A stretch of DNA of 64,000 nucleotides from Flavobacterium sp. ENC (GCF_020991415.1 NZ_JAJMOY010000014.1:25664-89663); one strand, 5' to 3'; counted from the first letter of the stretch, positions 34,365 through 43,179 are shown. Notes: generated by a model not told the origin, from the sequence alone. A program made the numbers and translations.

Positions 34365-34904
34365 TTAAACATAATAAGGAGATATCATTAAATAAACCAC
34401 AACACCGGTTACTGCAACGTACAGCCAAAGGGGAAATGTTATTTTCGCTATTTTTTTATGTCTGTCAAAGCTCTCGGACAAAGCTCTTACATAAGAAATC
34501 AACACCAGTGGAATGATTGCCACAGACAATAAAATATGGCTAATTAAAATAAAGAAATACACATAACGTATGATACCTTCACCACCAAATTTAGTAGATT
34601 CAGAAGTCATATGATAGGCTACATACATTACTAAAAACGCCACCGACAATGCAATGGCAAAAGTCATTAACCGCTCGTGAAGCTTGCGTTTCCCATTTTT
34701 AACAGCCAATACAGCCCAAACCAGAACAACAGCTGTAACACCGTTTGTGGTAGCATAAATTGGAGGTAAAAACGAAAGAGGTTCCACCTGTATTCCTAAA
34801 TCTTTTAACTTAACCCCAAACAAAATAGCAACTACAAGGGGAATCACAATTGAAACTGCGATGATAAATTTGCTGAACTTTTTTTCTAATGACTGATCTT
34901 CCAT
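34365..34904 (-). CDS. DUF420-family membrane protein
   Basis: This 179-residue protein has about five transmembrane helices (roughly 15-33, 45-63, 73-95, 108-130 and 152-172). The region HERLMTFAIALSVAFLVMYVAYHMTSESTKFGG (in parts) and the intramembrane histidines in HILLSVAIIPLV match DUF420, a family related to CtaG/CtaM-type oxidase assembly factors of Gram-positive bacteria. It sits 1 base from the SCO gene, in the cytochrome oxidase cluster. A role in heme-copper oxidase assembly is therefore likely but not proven for Bacteroidota. Confidence 0.9.
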   Translation of the reverse strand: MEDQSLEKKFSKFIIAVSIVIPLVVAILFGVKLKDLGIQVEPLSFLPPIYATTNGVTAVVLVWAVLAVKNGKRKLHERLMTFAIALSVAFLVMYVAYHMTSESTKFGGEGIIRYVYFFILISHILLSVAIIPLVLISYVRALSESFDRHKKIAKITFPLWLYVAVTGVVVYLMISPYYV

Positions 34905-34905
34905 C

Positions 34906-35595
34906 TTATTCTGCTAATAATATTTTAATGTCTTCCTGAATATCTCTAACTCCTTTTTTATCTAATCCGTCATAATACAAAATTGGATTTCCAAAATCAT
35001 CTTTGCGACAACGAATATTTCCGTCTTTATCAATCAAAGCAAATAAACCGGAATGCTCAAAACCGCCGTTAACTTTCGCATTCTCTCCGGCGTATAAATT
35101 AAATCCTTTGTTTGACAAATCCATGATTACAGCTTTATCACCGGTAAGGAAATTCCAGTTTGAAGATTTTACGCCTAATAATTTAGCATGATCTTTCAGG
35201 ATTTGTGGTGTATCATGTGCCGGATCAATTGTAATGGATACGATTCCGAAATTCGGATTTCCAAAGAACGTTTTCTCGATTTCCAGCATGCTCAAATTCA
35301 TTTTTGGGCAGATTGAAGGACAGGTAGTAAAGAAAAACTCCAGCACATACACTTTCCCTTTATAGGTTTCATTTGAGATCTTACGATTATCCTGATTGGT
35401 CAGTTCAAATTTAGGTGCCGGACCAATGGTAAGCAGCTTGTCATCGGATTTTGAACTTTTCAGACCAACATTATCCAGACGGTTTCCTTTTACAACTTCT
35501 CCATTTTTTACCCTGTCTACAATTTTTGGAACAGCGTAAATACCGAAGATTAAAATGATAAACGAAATTCCGATATATGATTTGTTTTTAAACAT
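34906..35595 (-). CDS. SCO1/SenC-family copper chaperone
   Basis: This 229-residue thioredoxin-fold protein is anchored by an N-terminal helix (about 7-24). It has the copper-binding CxxxC, Cys92 and Cys96 in TTCPSICPKM, and the third ligand His181 in GGFEHSGLFALID. SCO proteins deliver copper to the CuA centre of cytochrome c oxidase. All metal ligands are intact. It lies between the DUF420 gene and a second SCO-like gene that lacks these ligands. Confidence 0.95.
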   Translation of the reverse strand: MFKNKSYIGISFIILIFGIYAVPKIVDRVKNGEVVKGNRLDNVGLKSSKSDDKLLTIGPAPKFELTNQDNRKISNETYKGKVYVLEFFFTTCPSICPKMNLSMLEIEKTFFGNPNFGIVSITIDPAHDTPQILKDHAKLLGVKSSNWNFLTGDKAVIMDLSNKGFNLYAGENAKVNGGFEHSGLFALIDKDGNIRCRKDDFGNPILYYDGLDKKGVRDIQEDIKILLAE

Positions 35596-35606
35596 TTGAT
35601 TGAAAT

Positions 35607-36248
35607 TTAAAGTTGTTTAGTAGCATTATGGTTCTTTTTAAGGGCTGCACGATATTCATACAGAATAATTTTAAAATCATCCAGCATCTCGTTGCTCAAT
35701 TCAGAGGGATGAAAAGTATCATACCCTTCCTTGTAGTCCTTCTTCTCTTTCCTGCCTCTTAAATTTCTTTCTTTGTCAATAATATAAACAAAGGAAGTTC
35801 CCAAATCATCTTTCAGTTTTCCTTTTAAGTTTAGCTGCTTATAAAATGTTTTGATTTCATCAGGTGAAGCGAAAACAAAATTCCATCCCGACACATCTGT
35901 AAACGGTTTAAGTGCGTCTACCAGTTTCTGAGCTTCTTTTTCTGTCCCTAACGGGCAAAGCACTACAAACTGAAGATCTTCGAAACCATGATAGCGTTTA
36001 TAGATCTTTTCATTTAAGTTGAAATAATTACCACGATTGTTCAAAAGATCAGAACCTGAAAAACCTAAAACCGTTATCTTTTTATCCAGCGTTACTTTTT
36101 TTCCATCTAAAGATTTCCAATTCCCAAAATCAGCAATTTTAGGCGTTATTATCGGGAGCTTGGTAAAACTGTTTACTCCGGATGCAAAAAACAAATAGGC
36201 AACAATTGGTAAAACGAAAAGCACAAAGAGAACGATATTTTTTTTCAT
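35607..36248 (-). CDS. SCO-like thioredoxin-fold protein without the CxxxC motif
   Basis: This 213-residue protein has an N-terminal membrane anchor (about 4-22) and a thioredoxin-like pattern: KKITVLGFSGSDLL in the position of the redox motif, then DLQFVVLCPLGTEKEAQ and SFVYIIDKERNLRGR. Where SCO proteins carry CxxxC, this one has GFSGSDLL, so it cannot bind copper or do thiol chemistry by that site. The single Cys in VLCPLG is buried in a strand. It sits between the SCO gene and oxidase subunit IV; it may be a degenerate SCO partner. It starts after a terminator, so it begins a separate unit with the SCO, DUF420 and CxxC genes. Confidence 0.75.
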   Translation of the reverse strand: MKKNIVLFVLFVLPIVAYLFFASGVNSFTKLPIITPKIADFGNWKSLDGKKVTLDKKITVLGFSGSDLLNNRGNYFNLNEKIYKRYHGFEDLQFVVLCPLGTEKEAQKLVDALKPFTDVSGWNFVFASPDEIKTFYKQLNLKGKLKDDLGTSFVYIIDKERNLRGRKEKKDYKEGYDTFHPSELSNEMLDDFKIILYEYRAALKKNHNATKQL

Positions 36249-36280
36249 TATTTCGACAGAAGTTATTGAGGTACAAAAAT

Positions 36281-36304
36281 AAAAAAAGCTCCGTTAAACG
36301 GAGC
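36281..36304 (-). terminator. Terminator after the oxidase subunit genes
   Basis: Stem GCTCCGT (36288-36294) pairs with ACGGAGC (36298-36304) and is followed on the minus strand by seven T. It separates the subunit genes from the SCO-like, SCO and DUF420 genes. Confidence 0.85.
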
Positions 36305-36326
36305 CTCTTTTCGAATTAATATCATG

Positions 36327-36677
36327 TTAAAAATTCCATTTAATAGTAGAATCTTTAAAAACCCCATAAATATAATGTCCTTCTGTCAGCAGAATAAACA
36401 ATAAATATAATACCAGGAAAATAACTGGTGATACAACAGACCATCTAAGGCTGCTTTTTTCACCTTCCATGTGCATGAATGCCCATACAATATAATATGC
36501 TTTGAATATCGTCAGGATATAAAATATCCAGTTCAATAAGTTCAAACCTAAAAAATGATTAAATTCTAAAACTCCGGGCTTAATAATACCCAAAATTACT
36601 TCTACTGTAGTTACTGCAGACAATAATGCAAAAACAAACCAGATTCTTTTTGTATTTGATACGTGCTCGTGTGACAT
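36327..36677 (-). CDS. Cytochrome c oxidase subunit IV-like protein
   Basis: This 116-residue membrane protein has three helices (about 10-27, 40-62 and 80-102). The pattern HFLGLNLLNWIFYILTIFKAYYIVWAFMHME, in parts, with its conserved FMHM-x-E, matches the caa3-type subunit IV (COX4_pro/CyoD-like) group. It is the last gene before the terminator and follows subunit III by 18 bases. It is accessory and not catalytic. Confidence 0.9.
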   Translation of the reverse strand: MSHEHVSNTKRIWFVFALLSAVTTVEVILGIIKPGVLEFNHFLGLNLLNWIFYILTIFKAYYIVWAFMHMEGEKSSLRWSVVSPVIFLVLYLLFILLTEGHYIYGVFKDSTIKWNF

Positions 36678-36695
36678 AATAATTAAAATCTAAAA

Positions 36696-37679
36696 TTAAA
36701 CTAAGTAGAAAACTGTAAATACAAATACCCAAACTAAATCGACAAAGTGCCAGTATAAACCAACTTTCTCTACCATTTCGTAGCTTCTTCTTTTTTCATA
36801 AGTACCTAATAACACATTAAAGAAAATAATGATATTAATGATAATTCCTGAAAATACGTGGAATCCGTGGAATCCTGTAATAAAGAAAAAGAAATCAGCA
36901 AATAATTTACTTCCGTACTCGTTTCTTGTAAGGTTTGCACCTTCTACTACATATTTTGCATCGTTCAGACGAGATTCAGATTCTGCTCTGGTCAAAACTG
37001 TTTTTTTCTTTGCTGTAGTAAGAGTCTCTGTTCTGATTAACAAATCAGGATGTGCTTTGAAACCTGCCTGAATTTCAGCAACTGAATAAGTTGGTGTTGA
37101 TTCTGCATCTTCCATAAACCATTTACCTTCTGCTCTCGTAAGGGCTACTCTTTGTTCCGGTAATTTTACAGCGAACTCTTCAAGAGCTACTCTTTTACCT
37201 TCTTTGTCCACAAACTGCAACAGGCTTCCTCCTTTTGTTTCTACTGCACCATATTCTCCTTTAATGAAGTTTTTCCACTCCCAGGCTTGTGAGCCAACGA
37301 AGATAATACCTCCAATAATAGTCAGGAACATATAAATTGCAACTTTCGTTTTTTTCAATTGATGACCTGCATCAACAGCCAAAACCATCGTTACAGACGA
37401 GAAAATCAAAATAAAAGTCATTAAGGCTACATAATACATCGGAGCCGAAACACCGTGCATAAATGGGAAGTGGGTAAACACTTCATCAGCCAAAGGCCAT
37501 GTTTCAATAAATTTAAATCTAGAAAAACCATAAGCAGCAAGGAATCCAGAGAATGTCAGGGCATCAGATACGATAAAAAACCACATCATCATTTTACCAT
37601 AACTTGCTCCTAATGGCTGGATATCTCCGCCTCCCCAAGTTTTTTCTTCGTTATTTGCAGTAGTAACTGTCGCTTCCAT
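36696..37679 (-). CDS. Cytochrome c oxidase subunit III with a large hydrophilic insertion
   Basis: This 327-residue protein has the subunit III helices at about 27-50, 78-100, 112-131, 260-290 and 305-327. The motifs QAWEW (131-135), FFFITGFHGFHV (264-275) and LYWHFVDLVWVFVF are intact. Between residues about 141 and 258 lies a roughly 115-residue charged segment absent from ordinary subunit III proteins, which are about 190-270 residues. It contains LTRAE twice (about 180-184 and 229-233) and LTRNE (250-254), suggesting internal duplication. The insert would sit between the third and fourth main helices and face one side of the membrane. A second, shorter subunit III gene follows upstream. 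Confidence 0.93.
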   Translation of the reverse strand: MEATVTTANNEEKTWGGGDIQPLGASYGKMMMWFFIVSDALTFSGFLAAYGFSRFKFIETWPLADEVFTHFPFMHGVSAPMYYVALMTFILIFSSVTMVLAVDAGHQLKKTKVAIYMFLTIIGGIIFVGSQAWEWKNFIKGEYGAVETKGGSLLQFVDKEGKRVALEEFAVKLPEQRVALTRAEGKWFMEDAESTPTYSVAEIQAGFKAHPDLLIRTETLTTAKKKTVLTRAESESRLNDAKYVVEGANLTRNEYGSKLFADFFFFITGFHGFHVFSGIIINIIIFFNVLLGTYEKRRSYEMVEKVGLYWHFVDLVWVFVFTVFYLV

Positions 37680-37721
37680 AAAAGATATTCGTTAAAAAGT
37701 TCCCAAATTTACGTTTTTTTC

Positions 37722-38309
37722 TTATTTAAAGAAATATAAAAATAAAAATAAATATACCCATAATAAATCCAAAAAGTGCCAATACATCGCACCTAGTTCT
37801 ATACCAAGAGTTTGAGTCGAATTGTATTTTTGTTTAAAATGATTATAAATTATAATTAAAAGTGAAATCAACCCTCCGGCCAGGTGTAATAAGTGTGTAA
37901 CCGTTACCACATAAAGAAATGTTGTAGTAATAGAACTACCTTCTCCTGTAAAATAATAACCGCTTTTTACGATTTGCCCAAAACCAACAAATTGTAAAAC
38001 TACGAATAAAATCCCTAAAGCCAGTGTTCCTAAAAGTAATGTTGTAGTGGCACTTCTGTTATCTTTCTGAATCGCTTTTTTAGCCAGATAAAAAGTAACA
38101 CTGCATGCAATAATAACTGCTGTACTGTAATAAAATGCTGATGGCAGCTCAAAATTCTTCAACCAGTCTGCTCTTGACTTACTAACCACAAAGGCACTTG
38201 TAAGCCCCGCAAACATCATGGTCATACTTACCATTGCGAATAACAAAATCAGTTTTGCCGATTTTGCTTTCGTTGCCTGTTCTTCGCTTATTTTCATTGT
38301 CATTTCCAT
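37722..38309 (-). CDS. Cytochrome c oxidase subunit III, short form
   Basis: This 195-residue protein has five helices and the shared subunit III motifs, for example THLLHLAGGLISLLIIIYNHF and the ending GAMYWHFLDLLWVYLFLFLYFF, in parts. It lacks the large insertion of its neighbour. Two different subunit III genes in tandem are known in Bacteroidota caa3 clusters; both are expected to flank subunit I in the inner membrane. Its stop lies 42 bases before the longer subunit III gene, and its start follows the cyoE stop by 2 bases, so all are one operon. Confidence 0.92.
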   Translation of the reverse strand: MEMTMKISEEQATKAKSAKLILLFAMVSMTMMFAGLTSAFVVSKSRADWLKNFELPSAFYYSTAVIIACSVTFYLAKKAIQKDNRSATTTLLLGTLALGILFVVLQFVGFGQIVKSGYYFTGEGSSITTTFLYVVTVTHLLHLAGGLISLLIIIYNHFKQKYNSTQTLGIELGAMYWHFLDLLWVYLFLFLYFFK

Positions 38310-38311
38310 AA

Positions 38312-39214
38312 CTATCTTAAAAATTTATCTACTATATATACAATTTGCAATAATGAAATATACGACACACTAACCAACATCAGTGTTCTCGCAGCTTTTG
38401 CCGTTCGCAGCTGATACAGACGCACCGCATAAAACAACATCCACAATCCCAGCAAAAACACTAAAACCGCAGCAATTGGCGTCAGAAATAATTGTCCGGT
38501 ATACCCTAAAACCGGCAATAAAGAAGCAATTATCAGCCAAATGGTATATAACATAATCTGCAAAGCGGTTCCTTTATCTTTTTTTCCTGTCGGAAGCATA
38601 AAGATACCTGCTTTCTCATAATCTTCATATAAAAACCAGCCAATTGCCCAAAAATGCGGGAATTGCCAGAAAAACTGAATCAAGAATAAGGTTCCTGCTT
38701 CTATGCCAAAGTCTCCTGTTGCGGCAACCCATCCTAACATAAAAGGAATGGCACCCGGAAAAGCCCCAACAAAAACAGACAACGAAGTTACCGTTTTTAA
38801 AGGTGTATAGATGCTTGTATATAAAAAAATAGAAATCGCGGCAAACATTGCCGATTTTGCATTGATTGTATACAGCAGGGATATCCCGATTATAGTAAGC
38901 AAACCCGCTACAACCAAAGCCATTCGCGAAGACATGCGACCCGAAGGAACCGGACGGTTTTTGGTACGGTCCATCAGGGAATCGATATCTTTTTCAATTA
39001 CCTGATTAAAAGCATTTGAAGCACCAACCATACAATAACCACCAATTGACAGCACTGCCAGAACACTCCAGCTAAAGGGATGATCTGCATTTACACCTAA
39101 CAAATATCCTGCAATAGACGAAAACAAAACACTAATGGCTAATCCCGCTTTAGTGATTTCCTTGAAATCCAGAAATATTGATTTTAATGAAATTGTATTT
39201 TTACTAGCGCTCAA
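38312..39214 (-). CDS. cyoE: Protoheme IX farnesyltransferase (heme O synthase)
   Basis: This 300-residue UbiA-family enzyme transfers a farnesyl group to heme b to make heme O for the oxidase. The catalytic loop NAFNQVIEKDIDSLMDRTKNRPVPSGRM, in parts (about 62-88), carries the diagnostic DxxxD and TxxRP. Nine or so membrane helices follow. The start codon is TTG at 39214, as there is no ATG in frame before the motif; a TACATTTG box 36 bases upstream supports it. It leads the oxidase operon: cyoE, two subunit III genes, subunit IV. Confidence 0.94.
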   Translation of the reverse strand: MSASKNTISLKSIFLDFKEITKAGLAISVLFSSIAGYLLGVNADHPFSWSVLAVLSIGGYCMVGASNAFNQVIEKDIDSLMDRTKNRPVPSGRMSSRMALVVAGLLTIIGISLLYTINAKSAMFAAISIFLYTSIYTPLKTVTSLSVFVGAFPGAIPFMLGWVAATGDFGIEAGTLFLIQFFWQFPHFWAIGWFLYEDYEKAGIFMLPTGKKDKGTALQIMLYTIWLIIASLLPVLGYTGQLFLTPIAAVLVFLLGLWMLFYAVRLYQLRTAKAARTLMLVSVSYISLLQIVYIVDKFLR

Positions 39215-39249
39215 TATGGTAATTGTTTGAATATTTTTTTTGAGTGGTG

Positions 39250-39257
39250 CAAATGTA
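39250..39257 (-). promoter_or_regulatory. -7 box of the cyoE-cytochrome oxidase operon
   Basis: TACATTTG on the minus strand; the expected transcript start is about 30 bases before the TTG start codon. No consensus -33 TTG is seen. Confidence 0.5.
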
Positions 39258-39372
39258 CAAATTGATTATAGAAACAGAACCTTTAAAATTAGATTTTTTT
39301 CAATAAAACCTTTACAAAATAAGGACTTGCAGATTTTTAACACAATCATTTCGAAAAATCTTATTAAATATC

Positions 39373-41511
39373 CTAGTAATCAAAATACATATTAAAAATA
39401 TCAGAACGCAGTCCTATGGTAAACCAGGTGGTACTTTGTTTAAAAGTAGCTGCCGTTTCCTGACTAGGATCAAAATTCCTGTAAATAAAACTTCCGAAGA
39501 ATTTCAGATTAGTCATTGGATTAATAACATAACCTCCCTGGATATCTGCGATAAAAATACTTGTTTTATTACCCTGACCTACTTTTACACCTTTATCATA
39601 CGGGCGATTTTCATCGTAACTTTTATAAATATTCCCACCGTAATTAAAACTGTCCTCTGTTGTATTAAAATCAAGGCCCCTTGTACCCACTGTAAATTTT
39701 GCATCTGCATAATAACGCCCTTTATGGTAACGTCCGATCGCCACAAGCTCTTCGAAATTTCCGCCCCACTGATGTCCCATACTCTGATTGTTATGAGCGT
39801 AATTGGTAATGGCAGCGCTATGCGAATACACATAGGGACGCACATGATTGTATTCGACCTGAAGCAACAAATCCTTCACTTTAAAGGCATTAAAGTATTT
39901 GGCGCCAATCTGATATCCGATTTTATTTCTCCAGCTGTTATCGCCTGCCTTTATATCTCCGAATGAAAACTCGTCAATCAAAAGCTGGCCGTATAAATTA
40001 ACCTGGTTGTTCCACTTGTATTTTGATGTAATTGCTAAAAGCGCATTACCACTTTTTGAAGACGAGGTAAATTCAACAGTACGGTAAAAAATAATCGGAT
40101 TGATGAAATTGACATCAAACCCCCTATTGTTTGTATCTGTCCAGACAACCGATTCAAAAAATCCTAAATTCAGTTTATTCGAAACATTCCAGCTCAAATA
40201 ATGATTGGCCATAAATTTTGTCGCGTAGGTTTTCTCCACTGTTACGTCGGGACGGACATCTTTAAGCCACATGTAGGTGTTGGTATATTTAATTTTCCAG
40301 AATTTCGTATTGATTTTAAAATACGGATAAGGACTCGCCCCATCTCCTTCAATCAGCGAACGGTATCCGTCTCCAATGAAATTTCGGCCATAGCCTAACT
40401 GCAAATCAAAAAACTTGCTTGGAGCATATGTAATATTGGCTTCCGCTAAAGGAAAATCGTAAGCATCCGTTTTAAATCGTTTGGCAATTCCAATACCCGG
40501 AACAATGGCAGGATTTCCTCCTGAAGGTTTTATTGATTCTGCGTAATCATTAAAATAACCCGCAAATCTTCCCTGACTTTCAAAAATCGTAGTAGTAAAA
40601 TTAATCTGCTTTCCTAAACCTCCCCTGAAATTCAGTGCACGCGTATTTACATAGGTAGCAGGGTCAATATCTGATGCTTTACCCATTTGTAAATCAAAAA
40701 TAGGGTTTAAGGCCAGCCAATAATCTTCACCCTGGATCTGAACCAGGTTTTCATTCCAGAATTTCCTTCCCAGCCAGCCTGATGTCTTTTTCTGAAGGGA
40801 TTCAGTTACCGCTTTTAAATTGTAATATTTTGAAACTTCCTCATAGGTATACGGTTTTGAAGCGGTGTGATTGTTACTGCCAACCTGATTCATTGCACCG
40901 TCAAACTGTGCATAATAACTATGGGAGAATGGAATATTTAAATGACTTTCGAATTCCGGGTTATTGTATTTTTTATACACAATACTATCCAGTTCCGTCA
41001 TTGGTTTTTCTACCGGTTTTAAAATCTGAGCTGCCGCCAGCGCTTCTTCTGCAATCTGATCCGCGCTTTTCAGAGGAATATTTATCGTGATTGTATATTT
41101 TGAAAACGTTGGGTTTCCATTATAAGTAGATGGCTTTATTTGGGGAAATTTACCAAAAACACGTTTGGACTCCTGTACCAAAGATTCATCCATTGCATTT
41201 ACATAAAGCACTTTGAATACTCCTTTTTCATCCACTTCAAAAAGAACTTTTACTTCTCCCTTATAACCTGACTCTTTCAGATGCTGAGGAACTTCAAAAT
41301 TATGAAAGACAAAATCCTGAACTTCTTTGTAGAAACAATTTTCCAGTTTTTGGGATTGCAAATTTTCACAATTAGGAAAAACAGGAAATTGTTCTGAGGT
41401 AAAAGCGGGTGCAATTGAGGAATTATTATTTTCCTGCGAAAAGGCAAATAAGGTTGTTAAGGTAAGAATAAAAGATAAAAAAATCTTATTCACGTAGGTT
41501 TGGGTTTTCAT
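39373..41511 (-). CDS. remB: Gliding motility protein RemB
   Basis: This 712-residue protein has a signal peptide ending AFSQ at about 25. The N-terminal part (about 70-155) resembles a TonB C-terminal-like domain (YKGEVKVLFEVDEKGVF, FSKYTITINIPLK). The large C-terminal part (about 230-712) is beta-rich with aromatic strands, predicted as an outer-membrane barrel ending IGLRSDIFNMYFDY. By layout, size and its neighbours deoC, vanZ, gcvH and sprA, it corresponds to RemB of F. johnsoniae, needed for full gliding and spreading. The start directly abuts the deoC stop codon. The molecular role of RemB is not known. Confidence 0.85.
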   Translation of the reverse strand: MKTQTYVNKIFLSFILTLTTLFAFSQENNNSSIAPAFTSEQFPVFPNCENLQSQKLENCFYKEVQDFVFHNFEVPQHLKESGYKGEVKVLFEVDEKGVFKVLYVNAMDESLVQESKRVFGKFPQIKPSTYNGNPTFSKYTITINIPLKSADQIAEEALAAAQILKPVEKPMTELDSIVYKKYNNPEFESHLNIPFSHSYYAQFDGAMNQVGSNNHTASKPYTYEEVSKYYNLKAVTESLQKKTSGWLGRKFWNENLVQIQGEDYWLALNPIFDLQMGKASDIDPATYVNTRALNFRGGLGKQINFTTTIFESQGRFAGYFNDYAESIKPSGGNPAIVPGIGIAKRFKTDAYDFPLAEANITYAPSKFFDLQLGYGRNFIGDGYRSLIEGDGASPYPYFKINTKFWKIKYTNTYMWLKDVRPDVTVEKTYATKFMANHYLSWNVSNKLNLGFFESVVWTDTNNRGFDVNFINPIIFYRTVEFTSSSKSGNALLAITSKYKWNNQVNLYGQLLIDEFSFGDIKAGDNSWRNKIGYQIGAKYFNAFKVKDLLLQVEYNHVRPYVYSHSAAITNYAHNNQSMGHQWGGNFEELVAIGRYHKGRYYADAKFTVGTRGLDFNTTEDSFNYGGNIYKSYDENRPYDKGVKVGQGNKTSIFIADIQGGYVINPMTNLKFFGSFIYRNFDPSQETAATFKQSTTWFTIGLRSDIFNMYFDY

Positions 41512-42255
41512 TTAATATTGATTTGAGGTATTTTCTCCGCTAGCAATTGCCTTTGCCGCCGAAGTTCCGATTCGTTTAACGCCTAAACGGATCATTTCTA
41601 TAGCTTCTGTGTAAGACCGCATTCCTCCCGCCGCTTTTACCGGCAAAGGTGATGCGTTTTCCAACATCATTATAATCGTCGGGATAGTAGCGCCGTTTGG
41701 CAAATCGTCTTTGGTCTTAAAAAATCCGGTTGATGATTTTACAAATACAGCACTGTAATGGTCTTCTTTAAAATTTGATATCACAACATTTTTTATCAAA
41801 GCGGAAAGCTGAATAATTTCTTTATCGCTCAAAGCAGCAACTTCAATAATCCATTTTACGGTTTTATTGTGGGCCAGTCCGATTTGTGTCCCGATCAGAA
41901 TTTCTTCTTTTACCAAAGCAATGTCACCATTTTTAAAAGCTTCGTAGTTGCAGACAAAATCCAGGTCATCGGCTCCGTTTTCAATCGCTTCGTTGGCTTC
42001 TTTTATTTTGGTTTCCAGATTCGATTTCCCTTCCGGAAAATCGATAACAGTACCAACAAGCAAAGTCGAATTGGCCTTTGTAATTATTTCTTTTGCCAAA
42101 GCAACATATTCAGGGCGAATCATAATCAGCTTAAAACTTTCCGTAATTGCCTCAGCAATCGCAGCTTTAACCACTACAAGATTTTCAGCTTCAGAAAGCC
42201 CGGCTTGTGAAGCAGTTTTTAAGTAAGTAGCATCTAAGTATTGCTTAACATTCAT
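41512..42255 (-). CDS. deoC: Deoxyribose-phosphate aldolase
   Basis: This 247-residue TIM-barrel class I aldolase splits 2-deoxyribose 5-phosphate into glyceraldehyde 3-phosphate and acetaldehyde. The Schiff-base lysine is Lys173 in VFVKSSTGF. The second catalytic Lys and acidic residues lie in VKAAGGMRSY and LDFVCNY. A longer reading from TTG 42285 is rejected because that codon is inside the TATTTTTG promoter box (42283-42290). It is the first gene of a two-gene unit with remB and has its own promoter; the terminator of the gcvH-vanZ unit lies just upstream. Confidence 0.96.
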   Translation of the reverse strand: MNVKQYLDATYLKTASQAGLSEAENLVVVKAAIAEAITESFKLIMIRPEYVALAKEIITKANSTLLVGTVIDFPEGKSNLETKIKEANEAIENGADDLDFVCNYEAFKNGDIALVKEEILIGTQIGLAHNKTVKWIIEVAALSDKEIIQLSALIKNVVISNFKEDHYSAVFVKSSTGFFKTKDDLPNGATIPTIIMMLENASPLPVKAAGGMRSYTEAIEMIRLGVKRIGTSAAKAIASGENTSNQY

Positions 42256-42282
42256 GATTTTGAAATTACAGGGAACCGGCGA

Positions 42283-42290
42283 CAAAAATA
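42283..42290 (-). promoter_or_regulatory. -7 box of the deoC-remB operon
   Basis: TATTTTTG on the minus strand, 28 bases before the deoC ATG. It fixes the deoC start by excluding the upstream TTG. Confidence 0.6.
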
Positions 42291-42342
42291 CATTTAAAAT
42301 TCAGAAAAAAATACTGTTTATTGCGCTTGATTTTCAGGCAAC

Positions 42343-42363
42343 AAAAAACCCACCGAAGTGGGT
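42343..42363 (-). terminator. Terminator of the gcvH-vanZ unit
   Basis: On the minus strand ACCCAC-TTCG-GTGGGT followed by T residues (stem 42348-42353 and 42358-42363). The TTCG loop is the most stable tetraloop type. Confidence 0.92.
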
Positions 42364-42373
42364 CTTTATTTTC

Positions 42374-42757
42374 TTATATTTTATTGATTTGCTTTTTAAA
42401 AGCTATTGCCGTAAAAATGGCGGTTGTACCTCCAATTGTATTGGCTAAAATATCCGTTACATCTGCTGCTCTGGTGGTCGTAAAAACACTTTGCAGGATT
42501 TCTATTGTAATTCCGAAAAAAACCGAAAATATAAAAGCAACCAGATAAGCTTTAAAATCATCAGCCTCTTTTCCTTTTAACTCTTTTTTGAAAAACAAAA
42601 TCCACGAAATTGTAAATCCGAAATGAAAGCAGAAATGTACAATTTTGTCTATGTTTGGAAAAACTACTGCCGGAATATTACTGGAATCTGTCAGACAGAA
42701 ATACGTTATAATTCCCGAGCAGAGTATCGCCCAGCAGAGTAATAGCTGTTTAGGCAC
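42374..42757 (-). CDS. VanZ-family membrane protein
   Basis: This 127-residue protein has four helices (about 5-22, 38-57, 70-88 and 100-120) with the VanZ-like pattern KIVHFCFHFGFTISWILFF and GITIEILQSV, in parts. The family includes the teicoplanin-resistance protein VanZ, but chromosomal copies have unknown roles. The start is GTG at 42757, overlapping the gcvH stop by 8 bases (GTGCCTAA), so translation should be coupled to gcvH. The same gene order is found beside sprA in F. johnsoniae, as I recall. Confidence 0.9.
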   Translation of the reverse strand: MPKQLLLCWAILCSGIITYFCLTDSSNIPAVVFPNIDKIVHFCFHFGFTISWILFFKKELKGKEADDFKAYLVAFIFSVFFGITIEILQSVFTTTRAADVTDILANTIGGTTAIFTAIAFKKQINKI

Positions 42758-43130
42758 CTATTAATTCTTTATAAGCTTCATCAGACAAAAGAGAGTCAAT
42801 TTCTGATGCATCAGCAATTTTTATTTTGATCATCCATCCAGCTCCGTAAGGATCAGAATTTACCGTTTCAGGCGCGCTTTCCAGACTATCATTAAAAGCG
42901 ATAATTTCTCCTGTCAATGGCAAGAACAAATCAGAAACTGTTTTTACAGCTTCAACAGTTCCAAAAACCTCATCTTTATCAAGTGTCTGATCTAAAGTTT
43001 CTACTTCAACATACACGATGTCTCCTAACTCTTTCTGAGCAAAATGAGTAATTCCTACAGTTGCAACGTCTCCTTCGATGCTAACCCATTCGTGATCTTT
43101 TGTGTACTTTAAATTTGCTGGTATGCTCAT
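42750..43130 (-). CDS. gcvH: Glycine cleavage system H protein
   Basis: This 126-residue lipoyl carrier shuttles the aminomethyl group between the P, T and L proteins of the glycine cleavage system. The lipoylation site is Lys63 in FGTVEAVKTVSDL. The opening IPANLKYTKDHEWV and the ending DEAYKELIGA are typical. The ATG at 43130 is chosen because an apparent GTG at 43172 overlaps the promoter box TACATTTG (43172-43179). It lies downstream of sprA; the gap of 86 bases contains that promoter, so it is not dependent on sprA. Confidence 0.96.
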   Translation of the reverse strand: MSIPANLKYTKDHEWVSIEGDVATVGITHFAQKELGDIVYVEVETLDQTLDKDEVFGTVEAVKTVSDLFLPLTGEIIAFNDSLESAPETVNSDPYGAGWMIKIKIADASEIDSLLSDEAYKELIGA

Positions 43131-43171
43131 AATAGTTGTGTTTGAAAATTGATAATTGAATATTGAAGCCA

Positions 43172-43179
43172 CAAATGTA
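43172..43179 (-). promoter_or_regulatory. -7 box of the gcvH-vanZ unit
   Basis: TACATTTG on the minus strand, 42 bases before the gcvH ATG. No TTG at -33. Confidence 0.5.

Noticed and set aside
39436..39966. 176-residue plus-strand frame
   Set aside because: Antisense to remB with no recognisable motif; remB is the clear coding strand.
42254..42548. Plus-strand frames over the deoC-vanZ gap
   Set aside because: They read through a terminator and antisense to vanZ; no promoter or family match.
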